Shown here one piece after another: positions 63,465 to 64,000 of a stretch of DNA of 64,000 nt. The notes beneath the pieces were generated by a model, which saw only the letters and a program-made list of their open reading frames with translations, was not told the origin of the DNA and did not search any database. This DNA is from Candidatus Aminicenantota bacterium (lineage in GTDB: Bacteria > Acidobacteriota > Aminicenantia > UBA2199). Position 1 is the first letter of the stretch, and every line of letters begins with the position of its first letter. The position numbers and the translations under genes were made by a program. The stretch spans positions 1 to 64,000 of the forward strand of contig JAPKZK010000138.1 of NCBI GenBank assembly GCA_026393835.1, read 5' to 3'.

Positions 63465-64000
63465 CTGGGGCAAGGGGCGGTTTTATGTATGCCAGGAAAG
63501 TTGGGGCAACCCAGCGGGTTAAAATTCCGCACGGGAAAAGCTTTGCCAGTAGCTCGTAATATTAAATTACATCTAAGGAGGTAACGAACTAGATGATGCC
63601 TACGACTTTGAAATACCAGGCCGCAACGGAAATGAATGCGTTGACGAACTGTTACTCAAATTATTTCTCAAAATAATAATGCCCTTTGATGCCATTTTTG
63701 AGCTTTCATCATTTAATGAATAAGTTCACATTGATATTAATGGTTTTATCTTGATTAAGGGATTTGGGCAACAATCCGACAAGACCTGATCCTGTAAACA
63801 TTTTTTTTTCGACCGATTCAGCCAGAAAAAACCTTATCACCTATAGCTTATCACCTTTAGTATTAAATATTGGAGTAACAATTGTTCAATCCACCATTTA
63901 ACTTGCCTCTAGGAGACGAAGTGATAAAGAGGTAAGATAGGATTGTCTCAAACTCGGCAAAATTCCCTGATTGGGCATGTTTGATTGGGATTTTTTATTT
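63465..64000. other. Intergenic region with a structured-RNA-like segment
   Basis: A hairpin with a GCAA tetraloop lies at 63500-63515 (arms GTTGGG and CCCAGC), followed by a second small stem GCGG/CCGC (63514-63517 with 63527-63530) and AGCTTTGCCAGTAGCT. AAGGAGG at about 63575 precedes a 27-codon frame (63593-63676, MMPTTLKYQAATEMNALT) that I cannot assign. The rest to the window end holds no recognised gene. Confidence 0.4.

Overview
The window looks like chromosomal DNA of an uncultured, Gram-negative-type bacterium of mid GC content. LptB and LolD ATPases imply an outer membrane. The mix of SMEK/NACHT/WD40 proteins, many one-component and c-di-GMP signalling genes, and heavily repeated intergenic DNA reminds me of Candidatus Aminicenantes and related Acidobacteriota-like lineages. 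That assignment is inference; no rRNA is present to test it.

Layout. 1-9.6 kb is accessory: a nuclease-family gene tail, a large SMEK-NACHT-WD40 protein, an insertion sequence, an AT-rich pair with a secreted papain-like protease, a decayed and recombined HicAB/PIN toxin-antitoxin locus, and a 21-nt tandem array in perfect register. 9.6-35 kb is mainly housekeeping: an XRE regulator, valS, a metalloenzyme-family phosphatase/mutase, a c-di-GMP block (REC-GGDEF plus two PilZ proteins), sat, secA-guaB, a GAF histidine kinase, an Old Yellow Enzyme homologue, an M29-like peptidase, an EAL-HDOD protein, an active/inactive M16 protease pair, lolD, an MBL hydrolase and an EF-G2-like GTPase. 35.3-44.1 kb is a defence-like island: an AAA ATPase with a truncated partner, a second 20/21-nt tandem array, the remnant of a lost WD40 gene, and a three-gene minus-strand operon (AAA ATPase, small protein, class III cyclase-NACHT-WD40). 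44.4-56.1 kb is again core: TrmH/SpoU methyltransferase, B12-type radical SAM protein, ppdK, an HDOD-kinase-receiver protein, lptB, thiD, tadA overlapping a tRNA-Ser gene, and a lone receiver. 56.2-64 kb is accessory: a nuclease-gene fragment, a C-type lectin/BACON surface protein broken by a nonsense codon, DUF2442, a MazF-type toxin-antitoxin pair, and an AT-rich P1 peptidase/nitrilase pair.

Two window-wide patterns stand out. First, at least six genes have good sigma-70-like promoters whose -10 box lies only 5-14 nt before the start codon, with no Shine-Dalgarno sequence, so their mRNAs should be leaderless or nearly so. Other genes carry strong AGGAGG-type sites, so two initiation modes coexist. 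Second, several families of short dispersed repeats (REP-like palindromes, AATGATG microrepeats, hairpins and 20-21-nt arrays) sit between genes and flank most broken genes.

The best candidate for an undescribed system is the 37.9-44.1 kb operon: an OLD/AAA_21-like ATPase, a 104-residue protein, and a cyclase-homology/NACHT/14-blade WD40 protein under one near-consensus promoter, with the wreck of a related WD40 gene beside it.
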